Source: Streptomyces fumanus
GTDB taxonomy: Bacteria > Actinomycetota > Actinomycetes > Streptomycetales > Streptomycetaceae
Assembly: GCF_014655295.1 (NCBI RefSeq)
Contig: NZ_BNBI01000008.1
Coordinates: 1 to 64,000 of the forward strand
Reading direction: 5' to 3'
Length of the DNA stretch: 64,000 nucleotides
Within the stretch, counting starts at the first letter, position 1; each line of letters starts with the position of its first letter. Under the pieces are notes generated by a model, which did no database searches, was not told the DNA's origin, and saw nothing but the letters and a program-made list of their open reading frames with translations. A program made the position numbers and the translations under genes. Of the stretch, positions 31,183-38,973 are shown piece after piece.

Positions 31183-32103
31183 GTGACACGACGAACCGAC
31201 TGGGCCGAGTACGCCGCCCCGGACCCCGCCGCGCACCGGCGCCGACGGGGCGGACCGGACGACGAGGGCTCCGCCGGGGCGGGTGGCAGCGGATACGGCG
31301 GTGACCTCACCGGGTCGGACGACGGCACCGGCCCGGCGCACGACCCCTCGGGGCCGTACGGGGCGGACAGACCGTACGGCACCGGCACGGGGCACGGGGG
31401 ACATGGGGCATACCCGGACGGAACGGGGGAAGCGGACGGGGATGCCGAGTACGGTTCCGGGGCGCGCCGGGGTGACGCCCGGCCCCGGGGCGCGGACGGC
31501 ACGCGCGGTCGGCGCCGGCGCGGCCGGCCTGACCGCGGGGGACCGTCCGATCTGGACGGAGGCGCCGCTTCCTCGTCGAGGGCCGAGCGGGCGGAGCCTC
31601 CGCGGGACCCGGTGGAGCAGGCCAGGGCGATCTGCCTGCGCCTGCTCACCGGGACCCCGCGCACCCGGAAGCAGCTCGCCGACGCCCTGCGCAAGCGGGA
31701 GATCCCGGACGACGCGGCCGAGGAGGTGCTGTCCCGGTTCGAGGAGGTCGGACTGATCGACGACAGTGCCTTCGCCGACGCCTGGGTGGAGTCCCGCCAC
31801 CACGGACGCGGCCTCGCGCGGCGCGCCCTCGCCCGGGAACTGCGCACCAAGGGCGTCGACTCCACCCTCATCGACGCGGCGGTCTCCCAGCTCGACTCCG
31901 AGCAGGAGGAGGCGACCGCGCGGGAGCTGGTCGGCCGGAAACTGCGCTCGACCCGGGGGCTGGACCGCGACAAGCGGCTGCGCCGGCTCGCGGGGATGCT
32001 CGCCCGCAAGGGCTACTCCGAGGGCATGGCCCTGCGGGTGGTCCGGCAGGCACTGGAGGAGGAGGGCGAGGACACGGAGTTCTTGGACGACGAGCCGTTC
32101 TGA
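31183..32103 (+). CDS. recX: regulatory protein RecX with long N-terminal extension
   Basis: RecX (306 aa) caps RecA filaments and inhibits recombinase activity. The conserved triple three-helix-repeat domain occupies about residues 145-300 (ARAICLRLLTGTPRTRKQLAD, LIDDSAFADAWVESRHHGRG, GYSEGMALRVV). The first ~140 residues are Gly/Asp/Arg/Tyr-rich low complexity; ordinary RecX proteins are 150-200 aa, so this tail is an addition. GTG 31183 starts three bases after the recA stop, so expression is coupled to recA. A start further in cannot be excluded, because the N-terminal part lacks conservation cues. Confidence 0.9.
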   Translation: MTRRTDWAEYAAPDPAAHRRRRGGPDDEGSAGAGGSGYGGDLTGSDDGTGPAHDPSGPYGADRPYGTGTGHGGHGAYPDGTGEADGDAEYGSGARRGDARPRGADGTRGRRRRGRPDRGGPSDLDGGAASSSRAERAEPPRDPVEQARAICLRLLTGTPRTRKQLADALRKREIPDDAAEEVLSRFEEVGLIDDSAFADAWVESRHHGRGLARRALARELRTKGVDSTLIDAAVSQLDSEQEEATARELVGRKLRSTRGLDRDKRLRRLAGMLARKGYSEGMALRVVRQALEEEGEDTEFLDDEPF

Positions 32104-32141
32104 CCTCGCCGCGCCCCCGCCGGCTCCGACCGCCGCACGCT

Positions 32142-32166
32142 GGGGCCGACTGCGTGCGCCGGCCCC
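32142..32166. terminator. hairpin between convergent recX and rhodanese gene
   Basis: GGGGCCG (32142-32148) pairs with CGGCCCC (32160-32166) across an 11-base loop in the 112-bp space between two convergent stop codons. It has no T tract. Confidence 0.4.
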
Positions 32167-32215
32167 GACATGCCGGCGCCGGCCCCGACCGTGCCTGCCG
32201 AGCCCGACGTGCCCG

Positions 32216-32617
32216 TCAGGCGGCCACCACAGGCAGCCCCGCCGCCCGCCACGCCTGGAACCCGCCGATCAGATCGGTGGCCCGGCGCAGCCCCAGGCGG
32301 TGCAGGGACTCGGCCGCGAGGCTGGAGGCGTACCCCTCGTTGCAGATGACGACGGCCCGTACGTCATGGCCGGTGGCCTCGGGGACGCGGTGACTGCCCT
32401 GCGGGTCCAGCCGCCACTCCAGTTCGTTGCGCTCGATCACCAGGGCGCCGGGGATCAGCCCGTCCTTCTCGCGCAGGGCGGCGTACCGGATGTCCACCAG
32501 GAGGGCGTCCCCGGCCCGGGCGGCCTCGTACGCCTCGCGCGGGCCGACGCGTATGTAGCCCTGGCGGACGCGTTCCAGCAGCGCGTCGATGCCGACGGGT
32601 CCCCGTCGCTCGCTCAC
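32216..32617 (-). CDS. rhodanese-like sulfurtransferase
   Basis: This 133-aa single-domain rhodanese transfers a sulfane sulfur to thiol or cyanide acceptors. The N-terminal CH2A-like region is DALLVDIRYAALREKDG. The active-site loop is C92-NEGYAS, and the C-terminal end DLIGGFQAWRAAGLPV is typical. Its GTG start overlaps the stop of the cysteine dioxygenase gene by 4 bp (GTGA), so the two work together. Persulfides produced during cysteine catabolism are the likely substrate. Confidence 0.9.
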   Translation of the reverse strand: MSERRGPVGIDALLERVRQGYIRVGPREAYEAARAGDALLVDIRYAALREKDGLIPGALVIERNELEWRLDPQGSHRVPEATGHDVRAVVICNEGYASSLAAESLHRLGLRRATDLIGGFQAWRAAGLPVVAA

Positions 32618-33147
32618 TGCCAGTCCTCGGGGCGCTCGACCTGCTCCAGCCGGAGGATCTGCCCGGTGCGGCTGTAGCGGCGGATCTGCGGCAGCGGCGG
32701 GTAGTAGGCGTGCACCGAGACGGCGTGCCGGTCGGGGGACTCGTTGAGCACCTCGTGCACATGGTGCCGGCCGAACGCGCGGCCCTGCCCGGCGGCCAGT
32801 GTGCGGTGCCGGTCCACACCGTCGGACAGTTCGAGGGTCCGCCAGCCGTCCGTGGGGAGCCGCGCGGCGAGGGCGTGCTCCTTGAGTTCGCCGGCCGCGG
32901 TGACGAAGGCGCCCACCGAGTCGGCGTGGTCGTGCCAGCCGGTGCCCGTGCCGGGCGGCCAGCCGATCAGCCACGCCTCGCTGCCGCCGGGACCGTCCAG
33001 CCGTACCCAGGTGCGGCCCTCCGGGTCGAGGGGGAGCGAGGCGATCAGCTCCGCGTCGGCCGCGATCCGCTGCGCGAAGGCGAGCAGTTCGGCCTGGGTG
33101 GGTGCGGAGACCGGGGCGGGGGAGGTGGAAGAAGCGGGGACAGACAC
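32614..33147 (-). CDS. cysteine dioxygenase type I
   Basis: This 177-aa cupin iron enzyme oxidises L-cysteine to cysteine sulfinate, the first step of cysteine catabolism. Iron ligands are H72 and H74 in TGWHDHADSVGAF and a third in RHHVHEVLN (cupin motif 2, H-x3-N). GTG 33147 was chosen because the conserved part starts soon after and AGGA lies nine bases upstream; longer in-frame readings run through the leader region. It is the first gene of a two-gene operon with the rhodanese gene. Upstream lie a 15-codon cysteine-rich leader ORF and a clear promoter, suggesting regulation by cysteine supply. Confidence 0.9.
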   Translation of the reverse strand: MSVPASSTSPAPVSAPTQAELLAFAQRIAADAELIASLPLDPEGRTWVRLDGPGGSEAWLIGWPPGTGTGWHDHADSVGAFVTAAGELKEHALAARLPTDGWRTLELSDGVDRHRTLAAGQGRAFGRHHVHEVLNESPDRHAVSVHAYYPPLPQIRRYSRTGQILRLEQVERPEDWQ

Positions 33148-33224
33148 GGCTACCGTCCTGAAGGAGAGTTCGCGGGAGCGCGCGGCAGCGGAAAGCGGCG
33201 CGCGTGGAGGGAAATGAGGCGAAT

Positions 33225-33272
33225 TCAGCAGGACGTGCGACACACGCAGCCCGCGTAGCGGACGAGGTCCAT
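33225..33272 (-). CDS. cysteine-rich leader peptide (15 aa) upstream of cysteine dioxygenase
   Basis: The ORF reads MDLVRYAGCVCRTSC and then TGA. Three of its last seven codons specify cysteine, and the last sense codon is Cys. GGAGGG sits five bases ahead of the ATG, a near-ideal ribosome binding site, which separates it from random short ORFs. The stop lies 77 bases before the cysteine dioxygenase start. The GCGCGC dyad downstream and a CCCTCC string complementary to the leader's GGAGGG could form alternative RNA structures. Cys-rich leaders controlling sulfur genes are known in mycobacteria, and NCBI lists 'putative leader peptide' families in Streptomyces. Function here is inferred. Confidence 0.72.
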   Translation of the reverse strand: MDLVRYAGCVCRTSC

Positions 33273-33318
33273 ATGGACCCTCCGCCACAGGCGCACATCG
33301 GTGTCGGTCACGGTCCGG

Positions 33319-33347
33319 AGTACACCATGACGGTGCGGACCGGTCAA
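33319..33347 (-). promoter_or_regulatory. promoter of the cysteine dioxygenase operon
   Basis: On the minus strand TTGACC (33347-33342) and TGTACT (33324-33319) are separated by 17 bases. The predicted start is about 35 bases before the leader peptide ATG. Confidence 0.6.
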
Positions 33348-33398
33348 CTCACCGTCGCCGAGCGGACCTCCGGCTACGGTGAGTCACCCCACCGTCCC

Positions 33399-35081
33399 TC
33401 AGGTCGAGCGCGATCCCGACCCAGGACCCGGACCGGAACCCGGACCAGACCCCGAGCCCGCTGCCGCTCCCGCCGAGGCCGCCCCCGCGCCCGCGCCTGC
33501 CCCCGCCTTCACCTGTTCCGCCCCGCCCAGCGTCGCCTGGGCCGCCGTGTACAGGTCGGCCGGACGCACCCCGCCCAGCGCCGTGACCAGGTGACCGTCG
33601 GGCCGCACCAGCAGCACGGTGTGCGCGGCGGCGCCCGGGTAGCTCTCGGCGACCAGCAGTTCCGCGCGGCACGGCAGCGCGGTCACCGCCGCGGCCAGCC
33701 GGGGCATCACCCCGGCGGACACCCAGTGCCTGCGCTCCCACACCCCCGTGCCCGGCGCGATCAGCACCACCAGCAGCGCCCCGCGCCCGAGCCGGTCGCG
33801 CAGCCGTACGAAGGTGCCGTCCTCCGCCGTGACCCGCACGTCCTCGACCAGCGCCCCCGGAGGGGTGCCGACGGGCACCTCCCCGTCGAGGTGCGGAGGC
33901 GCGAGCGGCGAATCGGGGTACGCCCCCGGCGCACCGAGCGCGCCGCGCCCCAGGTGACTGTCCGTGAGCAACGCCTCCTGGCCACGGGCCGCGCCGGGGA
34001 CGTACCCGCGCAGTCCGCCGCCCCCGCGCAGCAGCGGCAGCGCCTGGTCGGCGGCGCGCAGCTTGGCGGCGACGGCCGCGCGCCGCTCCGCCTGGAAGCT
34101 GTCGAGGAGGGCGTCGTGCGGCCCCTGGTGCCAGACCAGGGCCAGTTTCCAGGCGAGGTTGTCGGTGTCCCGCAACCCCTCCACCAGGCCCTGCGTGCCC
34201 AGCGCGCCGAGCAGGTGCGCCGCGTCTCCGGCGAGCAGGACGCGGCCGTTGCGCCAGCGCCGGGCGAGCCGGTGGTGGACGGTGTGGACGCCGGTGTCGA
34301 GCAGCTCGTACGAGGGCACCGTGCCGCCGTTCCAGCCGCCGAGGGTTTCGCGGACCCGGGTCACCAGCAGGTCGGGCGTGACCAGGTCCTTGCCCGGCGG
34401 CAGCAGCCAGTCCAGGCGCCAGACGCCGCCCGGCAGCGGCCGGGCCGTGACCTCGCCCGCCGACGGGCCCGCCGTACGCCACGGCGGGGACCGGTGCAGC
34501 AACGCTTCTTCACCCCAGGGCAGTTCCACGCGCAGCGCGGCGACGGCGTGCCGTTCCACCGCCGTACGGCCGGGGAAGCGGATGTCCTGGAGCTTGCGCA
34601 CGGTCGAACGCGGGCCGTCGCAGCCGACCAGGTAACTGCCGCGCCACCAGGTGCCGTCGGGGCCGCGGGTGTGGGCGGTGACGCCGGAGGGTTCCTGTTC
34701 GACGGTGTCCAGGCGGGCGTTCACGGCGACCTTGACCAGCGGCTCGCCGGCCAGGGCGGTGCGCAGCGCGCCGGTCAGCACGTGCTGGGCGAGGTGCAGC
34801 GGGGCGGGCTCGGTGTCGTCGAGGGTGATCTCGCGCGTCACCTGCTTGCGCCGCATCGACCGCCATCCGGCCCAGCGCAGGCCGGCCCGGGCGAGCGGGG
34901 CGCCGGTGAGCCGTTCGAGCAGGGTGACGGTGTCCTCGGGCAGGACGACGGTGCGCGCGGGGCGCGGTTCGTCCTTGCCCGGGCCCTCGTCCAGGACGAC
35001 ACAGGGCACTTCCTGACGCGCCAGGGCCAGCGCGAGCGTGAGCCCGACGGGCCCCGCCCCCACGATGATCACCGGGTCCAC
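33399..35081 (-). CDS. FAD-dependent aromatic-ring monooxygenase (PheA/TfdB-like)
   Basis: This 560-aa group A flavoprotein hydroxylase would insert oxygen into an aromatic or polyketide-type substrate using NAD(P)H and FAD. The Rossmann fingerprint is VIIVGAGPVGLTLALAL (residues 4-20), the DG motif is LVGCDGPRSTVR (about 162-175), and the GD motif is LLAGDAAHLLGALGTQGLVEG (about 280-300). A thioredoxin-like C-terminal domain (about 400-525) is followed by a Gly/Ala/Ser/Pro tail of some 35 residues. The substrate is unknown; no biosynthetic partners are adjacent. GTG 35081 gives the standard N-terminus; a GTG at 35120 is the alternative. The promoter-like TTGACG-N17-TTGCAT lies at 35194-35166. 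Confidence 0.85.
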   Translation of the reverse strand: MDPVIIVGAGPVGLTLALALARQEVPCVVLDEGPGKDEPRPARTVVLPEDTVTLLERLTGAPLARAGLRWAGWRSMRRKQVTREITLDDTEPAPLHLAQHVLTGALRTALAGEPLVKVAVNARLDTVEQEPSGVTAHTRGPDGTWWRGSYLVGCDGPRSTVRKLQDIRFPGRTAVERHAVAALRVELPWGEEALLHRSPPWRTAGPSAGEVTARPLPGGVWRLDWLLPPGKDLVTPDLLVTRVRETLGGWNGGTVPSYELLDTGVHTVHHRLARRWRNGRVLLAGDAAHLLGALGTQGLVEGLRDTDNLAWKLALVWHQGPHDALLDSFQAERRAAVAAKLRAADQALPLLRGGGGLRGYVPGAARGQEALLTDSHLGRGALGAPGAYPDSPLAPPHLDGEVPVGTPPGALVEDVRVTAEDGTFVRLRDRLGRGALLVVLIAPGTGVWERRHWVSAGVMPRLAAAVTALPCRAELLVAESYPGAAAHTVLLVRPDGHLVTALGGVRPADLYTAAQATLGGAEQVKAGAGAGAGAASAGAAAGSGSGPGSGPGPGSGSRST

Positions 35082-35165
35082 GGCGCGGCGCCCCCTGCTC
35101 GGTGCGGCGTCCCGGGGGACACAGGTGAACAGGATGTTGGAGCAGGGTGCACGATCACAGAACGT

Positions 35166-35194
35166 ATGCAACCCATTGCCGCTGCTTGCGTCAA
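35166..35194 (-). promoter_or_regulatory. putative promoter of the FAD monooxygenase gene
   Basis: On the minus strand TTGACG (35194-35189) and TTGCAT (35171-35166) are 17 bases apart. They are about 85 bases upstream of the GTG start. Confidence 0.45.
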
Positions 35195-35199
35195 GTGAC

Positions 35200-35229
35200 G
35201 GAGGCAGCGGCGATCATGCCACTGCCTCC
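35200..35229 (-). terminator. terminator-like hairpin after gluD
   Basis: The arms GGAGGCAGCGG (35200-35210) and CCACTGCCTCC (35219-35229) form an 11-bp stem with one mismatch and an 8-base loop, 28 bases after the gluD stop on the minus strand. Confidence 0.6.
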
Positions 35230-35257
35230 GGAAATGGTCACACGAGTTGACCGGGTG

Positions 35258-36148
35258 TCAGATGCCGGGTCCGGCACCCGCTCCGGCGTTCGGCTGGTTG
35301 TCGTTGGCCGGGAGCACCGCCCCGGTCGACTTCTTGCCCCGCCGCAGCCGCCGCTCCAGCCAGCTCGCGAAGCTCGTCAGCGCGAAGTTCAGCGCGATGT
35401 AGAGCACGGCGACCACGGTGAAGCTGGCGATCACGTTGGCGCCGTAGTAGCCGCTCATCGTGTTGGCCGAGGCGAGCAGCTCGGGGAAGGTGAGGACGGC
35501 GCCGCCGAGGGCGGTGTCCTTCAGGACGACGACGAGCTGGCTGACGATGGCCGGCAGCATCGCGGTGACCGCCTGCGGGAGCAGGACGAGCCGCATGAGC
35601 TGGTTCTTGCGCAGGCCGATCGCCATGGCCGCCTCGGACTGGCCCTTGGGCAGGGCCAGGATGCCCGAGCGGACGATCTCGGCGAGGACGGAGGCGTTGT
35701 AGAGCACCAGGCCGGTGACGACCGCGAACAGCGGGCGGTCGTCGGAGCTGACGTTGGTGTACTCGGCGAACAGCGCCAGCCCGAAGATCATCAGCACCAG
35801 TACGGGGATGGCGCGGAAGAACTCCACCACGATCGAGACCGGGATGCGGACCCAGGCGTGGTCGGAGAGCCGGGCGATGCCCAGGACGGCGCCGAGCGGC
35901 AGCGCGATGACCATCGCCAGCGCGGCGGCCTTGAGGGTGTTCTCCAGACCGGGCCAGATGTACGTCGACCAGGGCTCGGTGCTGGTGAAGAACATCTCCC
36001 ACTGGACCCACTCCAGTTGGCCCTTGTCCTTCAGGGTGCTGATCACCCACCACACCACGGCGACCACGGCGGCCAGGAAGACGACCGTGAGGACGACGTT
36101 GCGCCGCTTGGCGCGGGGCCCCTGGGCGTCGTAGAGAACGGAGCTCAT
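35258..36148 (-). CDS. gluD: glutamate ABC transporter permease GluD
   Basis: This 296-aa permease of the His/Glu/Gln (HisMQ) type is one of two membrane subunits for glutamate uptake. An N-terminal membrane segment (about 18-40) precedes a five-helix permease core (about 75-275). The EAA loop reads EAAMAIGLRKNQLMRLVLLPQAV. The C-terminal tail is short and basic. ATG 36148 overlaps the gluC stop by 4 bp (ATGA). This is the last gene of gluABCD, followed by a hairpin at 35200-35229. Confidence 0.93.
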   Translation of the reverse strand: MSSVLYDAQGPRAKRRNVVLTVVFLAAVVAVVWWVISTLKDKGQLEWVQWEMFFTSTEPWSTYIWPGLENTLKAAALAMVIALPLGAVLGIARLSDHAWVRIPVSIVVEFFRAIPVLVLMIFGLALFAEYTNVSSDDRPLFAVVTGLVLYNASVLAEIVRSGILALPKGQSEAAMAIGLRKNQLMRLVLLPQAVTAMLPAIVSQLVVVLKDTALGGAVLTFPELLASANTMSGYYGANVIASFTVVAVLYIALNFALTSFASWLERRLRRGKKSTGAVLPANDNQPNAGAGAGPGI

Positions 36149-36810
36149 CGCTTCACCGCCACCTTCTTGCCCACCCAGCCCAGGATCAGGCCGGTCGGCA
36201 GCGTCAGAATCACGAAGCCCAACGCGATGATCGCGGAGATCAGCAGCAACTGCGCCTCGTTCTCGATCATCTCCTTCATCAGCAGCGCCGCCTCGGCGAC
36301 GCCGATCGCGGCGGCCACCGTGGTGTTCTTGATGAGGGCGATCAGGACGTTGGCCAGTGGTACGACGGAGGAGCGGAACGCCTGCGGCAGCACCACCAGG
36401 CTCAGCACCTGGCCGAAGCTCAGCCCGATCGCGCGGGCGGCCTCCGCCTGGCCGACCGGCACGGTGTTGATGCCGGAGCGCAGCGCCTCGCACACGAAGG
36501 CCGAGGTGTAGAGGACCAGACCGAGGACGGCGAGCCGGAAGTTGGTCGTCTCGATCTCGTTCGAACCGAGGGTGACGCCCAGCGTGTTGTTCAGGCCGAG
36601 CGACGTGAACAGGATGATGACGGTGAGCGGGATGTTCCGCACGATGTTCACGTACGCGGTCCCGATACCGCGCATCAGCGGCACCGGGCCGACGCGCATG
36701 GCGGCCAGCAGGGTGCCCCAGATCAGGGACCCGACGGCGGAGAGCACAGCGAGCTGCACCGTCGTCCAGAAGGCCCCGAGCAGGTCGTAGTCTTCAAGAA
36801 AGTCGAACAC
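36145..36810 (-). CDS. gluC: glutamate ABC transporter permease GluC
   Basis: This 221-aa HisMQ-type permease pairs with GluD. It has five predicted helices; the EAA loop for ATPase contact is EAARAIGLSFGQVLSLVVLPQAF. GTG 36810 (VFDFLEDYDLLG) gives the expected short N-terminus; GGGAG lies close by, only three bases ahead, so this start is slightly uncertain. An 84-base gap separates it from gluB. Confidence 0.92.
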   Translation of the reverse strand: MFDFLEDYDLLGAFWTTVQLAVLSAVGSLIWGTLLAAMRVGPVPLMRGIGTAYVNIVRNIPLTVIILFTSLGLNNTLGVTLGSNEIETTNFRLAVLGLVLYTSAFVCEALRSGINTVPVGQAEAARAIGLSFGQVLSLVVLPQAFRSSVVPLANVLIALIKNTTVAAAIGVAEAALLMKEMIENEAQLLLISAIIALGFVILTLPTGLILGWVGKKVAVKR

Positions 36811-36894
36811 GATCTCCCGCGCTTCCGCGTGTAGGGAGGCCCGCCCCGGTGCGCCGCCCCGCACCCGGGACGGCGCACCCTGTCAGGCGTTGCC

Positions 36895-37734
36895 TCAGCT
36901 CTTGATCTCGCCGATCTTCGGCGCGGGGTCGTTCTTGTAGCCGGCCGGGCCGAGGTTGGCGTCCACGGCCTTCTGCCACGAACCGTCGGAGACCATGGCC
37001 TCCAGCGCGTCGTTGATCTTGTCCTTGAGGTCGCTGCCCTTCTTCAGGCCGATGCCGTAGTTCTCGTTGGTCATCTTGAAGCCGCCGAGCTTGAACTTGC
37101 CCTTGAACTGGGACTGGGCGGCGTAACCGGCGAGGATCGAGTCATCGGTGGTCAGCGCGTCGATGGCCTTGTTCTGCACACCGGTCAGACACGCGGAGTA
37201 CGTCGGGTACTGCTGGAGCTGGGCCTTGGGCGCCAGCTTCTCCTTGACGTTCTGCGCCGAGGTCGAGCCGGTCACCGAGCACAGCTTCTTGTCGTTGAGG
37301 TCCTCCGGCGACTTGATCGAGTCGTCGTCGGCGCGGATCAGCACGTCCTGGTGGGCGAGCAGGTACGGGCCGGCGAAGTCGACCTTCTCCTGGCGCTCCG
37401 GGGTGATCGAGTACGTGGCGGCGATGAAGTCGACGTCACCGCGCTGCAGCATGGTCTCGCGGTCGGCGCTCTTCGACTCCTTCCACTCGATCTGGTCCTC
37501 GGAGTAGCCGAGCTTCTTGGCGACGTACGTGGCGACGTCCACGTCGAAACCGGCGTAGCCCTGCGGGGTCTTCTGGCCCAGGCCCGGCTGGTCGAACTTG
37601 ATGCCGATGGTGATCTTCTTGCCGCCGCCGGAGGAGGAGCCGCCGTCGTCGCCGTCGTCGGAGCCGCACGCGGTGGCGGTGAGGGCGAGGGTGAGGACGG
37701 CGGCCGAGGCGGCGGTGACCTTGCGGAGCTTCAT
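36895..37734 (-). CDS. gluB: glutamate-binding lipoprotein GluB
   Basis: This 279-aa extracellular solute-binding protein (family 3, SBP_bac_3) is anchored by lipid at the Cys of LTATAC (about residue 23), followed by an acidic Gly/Ser linker. The binding fold shows GFDVDVATYVAKKLGY, FIAATYSITPERQEKVDFAGPY and DGSWQKAVDANLG. It delivers glutamate to GluCD. The start is ATG 37734, preceded at nine bases by AAAGG; ATG 37743, three codons upstream, directly abuts this ribosome binding site and is unlikely. Confidence 0.93.
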   Translation of the reverse strand: MKLRKVTAASAAVLTLALTATACGSDDGDDGGSSSGGGKKITIGIKFDQPGLGQKTPQGYAGFDVDVATYVAKKLGYSEDQIEWKESKSADRETMLQRGDVDFIAATYSITPERQEKVDFAGPYLLAHQDVLIRADDDSIKSPEDLNDKKLCSVTGSTSAQNVKEKLAPKAQLQQYPTYSACLTGVQNKAIDALTTDDSILAGYAAQSQFKGKFKLGGFKMTNENYGIGLKKGSDLKDKINDALEAMVSDGSWQKAVDANLGPAGYKNDPAPKIGEIKS

Positions 37735-37899
37735 GGTGGACATCCTTTGACTGTGATCGGACGATCAGACGGGCCGTCAAGGGCGGGTGACGCGGGGCCG
37801 CCGGGAGCAAGCCCTGGGGCGGGCCCGGGCCCCGGCGGCGGGCCCCGCCGGAGCCCTCGGCCGCCGGACTGGCGGGGGCGGGGCGTCAGGGGGCGGGCG
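37735..37899 (-). other. gluA-gluB intercistronic region with GC-rich inverted repeats
   Basis: The 165-bp gap inside the glu operon holds GGGCCC-type palindromes (about 37820-37850) able to form stem-loops. In many SBP-dependent operons such a structure adjusts the relative expression of the binding protein. No promoter consensus was identified. Confidence 0.4.
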
Positions 37900-38676
37900 T
37901 CAGTGGTGCAGGATCTTCGACAGGAAGTCCTTGGCACGGTCGCTGCGCGGATTGCTGAAGAACTGGTCCGGCACGGCCTCCTCGACGATCCGGCCGTCCG
38001 CCATGAACACCACCCGGTTGGCGGCCGAGCGGGCGAAGCCCATCTCATGGGTGACGACGATCATCGTCATGCCGTCCCGGGCCAGTTGCTGCATGACCTC
38101 CAGGACCTCGTTGATCATCTCCGGGTCGAGCGCCGAGGTGGGCTCGTCGAACAGCATGACCTTCGGGTCCATGGCCAGCGCGCGGGCGATGGCGACGCGC
38201 TGCTGCTGGCCGCCGGACAACTGCGCGGGGTACTTGTCCGCCTGCGCGGCCACGCCGACCCGGTCCAGCAGGGCCCGGGCCTTCTCCTCGGCCTTGCTCT
38301 TGTCGGCCTTGCGGACCTTGATCTGGCCCAGGGTGACGTTCTCGAGCACCGTCTTGTGCGCGAAGAGGTTGAAGGACTGGAACACCATGCCGACGTCGGC
38401 CCGCAGCCGGGCCAGCGCCTTGCCCTCCTCGGGCAGCGGCTTCCCGTCGATGGTGATCGTGCCGGAGTCGATGGTCTCCAGGCGGTTGATGGTGCGGCAC
38501 AGGGTGGACTTGCCGGACCCCGAGGGTCCGATCACCACGACGACCTCACCGCGGGCGATCGTCAGATCGATGTCCTGGAGCACGTGCAACGCGCCGAAGT
38601 GCTTGTTGACGCTCTTCAAGACGACCAGGTCGCCGGTCGCGGCCACGTCTTCCTTGGCCACCGATACTTCGGTCAT
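37900..38676 (-). CDS. gluA: glutamate ABC transporter ATPase GluA
   Basis: This 258-aa ABC ATPase of the polar amino acid type energises GluBCD. Walker A is GPSGSGKST (50-58), the ABC signature is LSGGQQQR (153-160), Walker B is MLFDEPT with DEPTSALDPE, and the switch His is in VVTHEMGFA. ATG 38676 (MTEVSVAKEDV) has GGAG at about ten bases. It is the first gene of gluABCD. A 7-bp inverted repeat in the leader (38691-38712) could form an RNA hairpin just upstream of the ribosome binding site. Confidence 0.95.
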   Translation of the reverse strand: MTEVSVAKEDVAATGDLVVLKSVNKHFGALHVLQDIDLTIARGEVVVVIGPSGSGKSTLCRTINRLETIDSGTITIDGKPLPEEGKALARLRADVGMVFQSFNLFAHKTVLENVTLGQIKVRKADKSKAEEKARALLDRVGVAAQADKYPAQLSGGQQQRVAIARALAMDPKVMLFDEPTSALDPEMINEVLEVMQQLARDGMTMIVVTHEMGFARSAANRVVFMADGRIVEEAVPDQFFSNPRSDRAKDFLSKILHH

Positions 38677-38690
38677 CGCTCTCAGGCTCC

Positions 38691-38712
38691 GTCCTCCTCG
38701 GTTTCGGAGGAC
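38691..38712 (-). promoter_or_regulatory. inverted repeat in the gluA leader
   Basis: GTCCTCC-N8-GGAGGAC forms a perfect 7-bp stem 15 bases ahead of the gluA ATG. It may act as an RNA hairpin or as an operator. A direct repeat TCTGA-N6-TCTGA lies a little further upstream (about 38745-38760). Confidence 0.45.
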
Positions 38713-38973
38713 AGTAGTTACCACCCGCGACCTGCGTCATTACATCTGAGGGGAATCTGAGCATCACGATCCGGTAGCAATCGGACACGAGTCGTAGCAC
38801 TTGTGAGCAGGGCGCATATCGGCCGGATAACTTCGGGCGATCGGCAACCGGAACCCCCTTGACGCCGTCCCTGTCCATCAGCGTCACTGCACAGGGCACG
38901 CGCGCGTGGGCACGTGCTCCACCCGTTTTCTACCCGTCCCGAGCGTACGGCCGATGAACCGAAGGGGGCCCGG
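38713..38973. other. divergent region gluA / response regulator
   Basis: This non-coding stretch carries the promoters of gluABCD (minus) and of the two-component operon (plus). It contains the TCTGA direct repeat. No confident -35/-10 pair was found and no small ORF with a ribosome binding site is visible. Confidence 0.4.

Noticed and set aside
32614..33288. Longer cysteine dioxygenase beginning at 33288
   Set aside because: The extra 47 residues cover the leader peptide region in another frame and do not resemble the family. GTG 33147 fits the family N-terminus.
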